Source: Ruegeria arenilitoris
Lineage (GTDB): Bacteria > Pseudomonadota > Alphaproteobacteria > Rhodobacterales > Rhodobacteraceae
Assembly (NCBI RefSeq): GCF_013032445.1
Contig: NZ_WQCA01000007.1
Coordinates: 238,585 to 302,584, forward strand
Reading direction: 5' to 3'
DNA length: 64,000 nt
The translations under genes and the position numbers were made by a program. This document shows, one piece after another, positions 61,823-64,000 of the stretch. A model generated the notes under the pieces. It was given only the letters and a program-made list of their open reading frames with translations. It was not told where the DNA came from and searched no databases. Position 1 is the stretch's first letter; each line of letters begins with the position of its first letter.

Positions 61823-62620
61823 ATGAAACTGCACATCAAACATGAAACCCGATACGATTTCGACGCGCCGGTTCCTTTCGGTCTTCAGCAACTGAGAAAG
61901 ACTCCTAAGTCTTTTCGCAACCAGCACATCGAAAGATGGACCACTGAGGTTATCGGTGGTCGCAAGGAACTGAGCTATGAGGACTATCATCGTAACACGG
62001 TGGAGCTGATCAGCTTTGACGTGAACACCCAAAGCGTTTCCTTGATCTCGGAGGGGGTGGTCGAGGTTGAAGACACGCATGGTGTTTTGGGACGTCATGA
62101 GGGCTCGACGCCGCTTTGGCTTTTTAAACGCGACACGCGTCAGACAAAGCCTGGAAAAGGTGTCGCTGAACTGGTCCGGTCCTTGCCTGAGGATGAACCG
62201 TTGGACCGAATGCACGCTTTGTCTGAAGCAATCCGAGGCTGCGTCACCTATGAGATCGGAAGTTCGCACCCCGATTGGAGCGCGGAAGATGCTATCGAGG
62301 CAGGTAGCGGCGTATGTCAGGATCACGCCCATATTTTTATCACTTGCGCACGAAAGATTGGCCTACCGGCGCGCTATGTCTCGGGCTATCTGATGATGAA
62401 TGAAACCGAGTTGCAGGATGCGACCCACGCCTGGGCCGAGGTGCATCTGGAGGGGCTCGGCTGGGTTGGTTTTGACGTCTCGAACGGGATTTCCCCAGAT
62501 GATCGTTATGTTCGCGTCGCAACCGGTCTGGACTATACGCAGGCTGCCCCGGTAATAGGAAGCCGAATTGGGACAGCGGGCGAGCAGTTGACGGTACAGT
62601 TGCAGATCGCACAGCAATAA
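61823..62620 (+). CDS. Transglutaminase-like cysteine protease
   Basis: A 265-residue protein with an N-terminal beta domain and a transglutaminase-core domain. The catalytic triad is C165 in SGVCQDHAHIF, H202 in ATHAWAEVHL and D218 in GFDVSNG. It most likely acts as a peptidase or amidase on the product of the ATP-grasp protein. It starts three bases after the alpha-E gene stop. Confidence 0.93.
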   Translation: MKLHIKHETRYDFDAPVPFGLQQLRKTPKSFRNQHIERWTTEVIGGRKELSYEDYHRNTVELISFDVNTQSVSLISEGVVEVEDTHGVLGRHEGSTPLWLFKRDTRQTKPGKGVAELVRSLPEDEPLDRMHALSEAIRGCVTYEIGSSHPDWSAEDAIEAGSGVCQDHAHIFITCARKIGLPARYVSGYLMMNETELQDATHAWAEVHLEGLGWVGFDVSNGISPDDRYVRVATGLDYTQAAPVIGSRIGTAGEQLTVQLQIAQQ

Positions 62621-62631
62621 CGGAGAAGACA

Positions 62632-63381
62632 ATGACCTATGCTGTGGGCATGCGGCTGAACCGCGGGCTGGTTTTCATGTCCGACACACGCACAAACGCT
62701 GGTGTCGACAACGTCTCGACCTTCAACAAGATGTTCAGCTGGACAGTGGAAGGGGAGCGGTCCATCACCTTGCTGACCGCTGGAAATCTGGCGACGACCC
62801 AAGCGACAATCAGCTTGCTTGAGGAGCGTACCAAAGTGCCCGAAGAGCGCACTCCATCGATCCTCGAAGCCCCCACGATGTTTCAGGTTGCCCAATTGGT
62901 GGCGGAAACGCTGAACAGTGTGATTGAGCAACACGCGAAATCCGGCCAACAAGCCGACAGCGCCTTTCATGCCACGATGGTGTTGGGTGGGCAAATCAAA
63001 GGCGGACCGTCGCGCCTGTTCCTGATCTACCCAGAAGGCAACTTTATTGAAGCCGGAGACGAAACCCCGTTCTTTCAGATCGGAGAGACAAAATACGGTC
63101 GCCCGATCCTGGTCCGCGCCTATGATCCCGAGATGAGCTTTCCTGAGACCGTGAAACTTTTGCTCGTCAGCTTCGATTCCACGATTAAAGCCAATTTGTC
63201 CGTCGGGGCACCGCTGGATCTGCTGCTTTACAACGAAGACAGTTTCGAGGCCGGCAAACGCTCGCGGTTCGAGGCAGATGACGATTACTTCCGAACTGTT
63301 TCAGAAGGTTGGGGCGACGCGTTGAAATCTGCTTTGTCCAAGCTTCCAGAGTATACCAATGTAGGCGAACAAGACATTTGA
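62632..63381 (+). CDS. Anbu (proteasome-type protease)
   Basis: A 249-residue N-terminal-nucleophile hydrolase of the Anbu family, an HslV/proteasome-beta relative. Thr2 after the initiator Met is the expected nucleophile; the following YAVGMRLNRGLVFMSDTRTN matches the family (acidic D at FMSDTRTN and Lys in FNKMF complete the active site). Anbu forms ring or lock-washer assemblies. Last gene of the four-gene operon; AACGGAGAAG precedes the start. Confidence 0.93.
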   Translation: MTYAVGMRLNRGLVFMSDTRTNAGVDNVSTFNKMFSWTVEGERSITLLTAGNLATTQATISLLEERTKVPEERTPSILEAPTMFQVAQLVAETLNSVIEQHAKSGQQADSAFHATMVLGGQIKGGPSRLFLIYPEGNFIEAGDETPFFQIGETKYGRPILVRAYDPEMSFPETVKLLLVSFDSTIKANLSVGAPLDLLLYNEDSFEAGKRSRFEADDDYFRTVSEGWGDALKSALSKLPEYTNVGEQDI

Positions 63382-63983
63382 GTGCCGTTAAGTTGTTCCG
63401 GACGCAAGCAAGCGAATTTTTTGCTGCGCGGTTTCGCTGGGCAGCATTACAGTAAAGGCTAATAAACTTGTTTTGCGGAAAGTGGCCGTTCGCATAACGC
63501 TACCAAGTCCGATTTATTACCGAAAGCAGTCCTGGGTGAAAAACGTAGCACGAAGTTTTTTGAGCTCACTGCTGTTGTTTTCTGCGAGTTGAACGTTACA
63601 CAAACCTGACCCAACTGTCATAGTGGGACCCGGACAGGGTGATCGCTCAACATCAAATTGCGTACCAAGCCGAACAGTCCTTTTACATTGAAATTGGTAT
63701 CGAGCTGCAGATTCGCACGATGAGGTGCCGCAGAAAATTTCGGCTATTCCCAGCAGTTCCATTTGGCTGTCGCCTCATATTTGGCTAAAAAAGGCGTATC
63801 AAATCACCACACGGTTGCTTGATTTTCACACCCAGATTTGGTTGCTTATTCTTTTTGCACAACAGTTGTACGTTCACCACAGGATGTTTTGCATACTTGT
63901 GCTTCCACAGTGCTTCCAGCGGTGATGGCACAAATAGAAACACCACCCTGAGGCGGCTTGTTCGACACTGTGTTCGGTAAAAG
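63382..63983. other. 602-base region without a convincing gene
   Basis: Short frames on both strands (for example 63517-63762 minus, 63725-63925 plus) have no ribosome site or family character. A TGCTGC/GCAGCA hairpin lies at about 63420-63445. Near the right end CCACC-CTGA-GGCGG (63943-63956) would be, on the minus strand, a hairpin followed by TGTTTCTATTT and could terminate the tRNA transcript. Confidence 0.45.
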
Positions 63984-64000
63984 TGGTTGCGGGAGTAGGA
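63984..64000 (-). tRNA. 3' end of a tRNA, probably tRNA-fMet (cut by window end)
   Basis: On the minus strand the last 17 bases read TCCTACTCCCGCAACCA: part of a T-stem (CCTAC), acceptor strand TCCCGCA, discriminator A and encoded CCA. The CCCGCAACCA ending with A72 is typical of initiator tRNA, whose first base pair is the unpaired C-A. The body lies outside the window, so identity cannot be confirmed. Confidence 0.65.

Noticed and set aside
63517..63925. Two short frames near the right end
   Set aside because: Overlapping each other on opposite strands, without start signals or family character.

Overview
The window looks like chromosomal DNA of a Rhodobacterales (Roseobacter-group) alphaproteobacterium. 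The basis is the nosCRZDFYLX gene order next to nirN, a VPLPA-CTERM protein, an Anbu operon and high GC throughout. This is inference from gene content; no 16S gene or other taxonomic marker is present.

Layout. (1) 1-9699: end of a denitrification cluster. It holds the 3' end of nirN (heme d1 maturation), a small membrane protein, then a complete nitrous-oxide reductase operon nosC-R-Z-D-F-Y-L-X with mostly overlapping stop/start codons. (2) 10227-36306: a 26-kb, single-strand, tightly overlapping extracellular contractile injection system (eCIS). It has sheath, tube, cap/terminator (DUF4255), AAA+ ATPase, tube-like hub adaptor, LysM proteins, gp27-like hub, gp5-like spike, PAAR-like tip, gp25, two large J-type baseplate proteins, a tail protein and a DUF6519/beta-helix protein. 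Two DUF4157-type cargo candidates sit in the middle. No tape-measure gene or classical fibre gene is recognisable. (3) 36307-36980: debris including an IS110-type transposase remnant. (4) 36981-45786: tRNA-Ser(GCU) whose 3' end is the left attachment site of an 8.7-kb integrated element bounded by 15-bp direct repeats. The element carries a tyrosine integrase, AlpA-like regulator, a replication-initiator-like gene with iterons embedded in its coding sequence, an HNH-like protein, a P27-type terminase small subunit, a divergent XRE control region and cargo genes. It has no capsid, portal, tail or large-terminase gene, which is the composition of a phage satellite (PICI-like) or a strongly reduced prophage. 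(5) 46184-50002: LysR regulator divergent from an acyl-CoA dehydrogenase / acyl-CoA ligase pair. (6) 50329-53693: FecR-domain protein followed by a CHASE2-adenylate cyclase. (7) 53696-56599: pdxJ and a PPOX flavoprotein divergent from a MocR/PdxR-type regulator (vitamin B6). (8) 56728-58650: DUF3604 protein. (9) 59458-63381: Anbu operon (ATP-grasp, alpha-E, transglutaminase, Anbu protease). (10) 63984-64000: 3' end of a tRNA on the minus strand, probably tRNA-fMet.

How the genes work together: the nir/nos genes support the last denitrification steps. The eCIS genes would build one contractile particle with its own loader/cap and metallopeptidase-type cargo. The element at tRNA-Ser integrates, probably replicates from an internal origin, and may hijack packaging of a helper phage. 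The 3' flanking genes are ordinary housekeeping or accessory operons.
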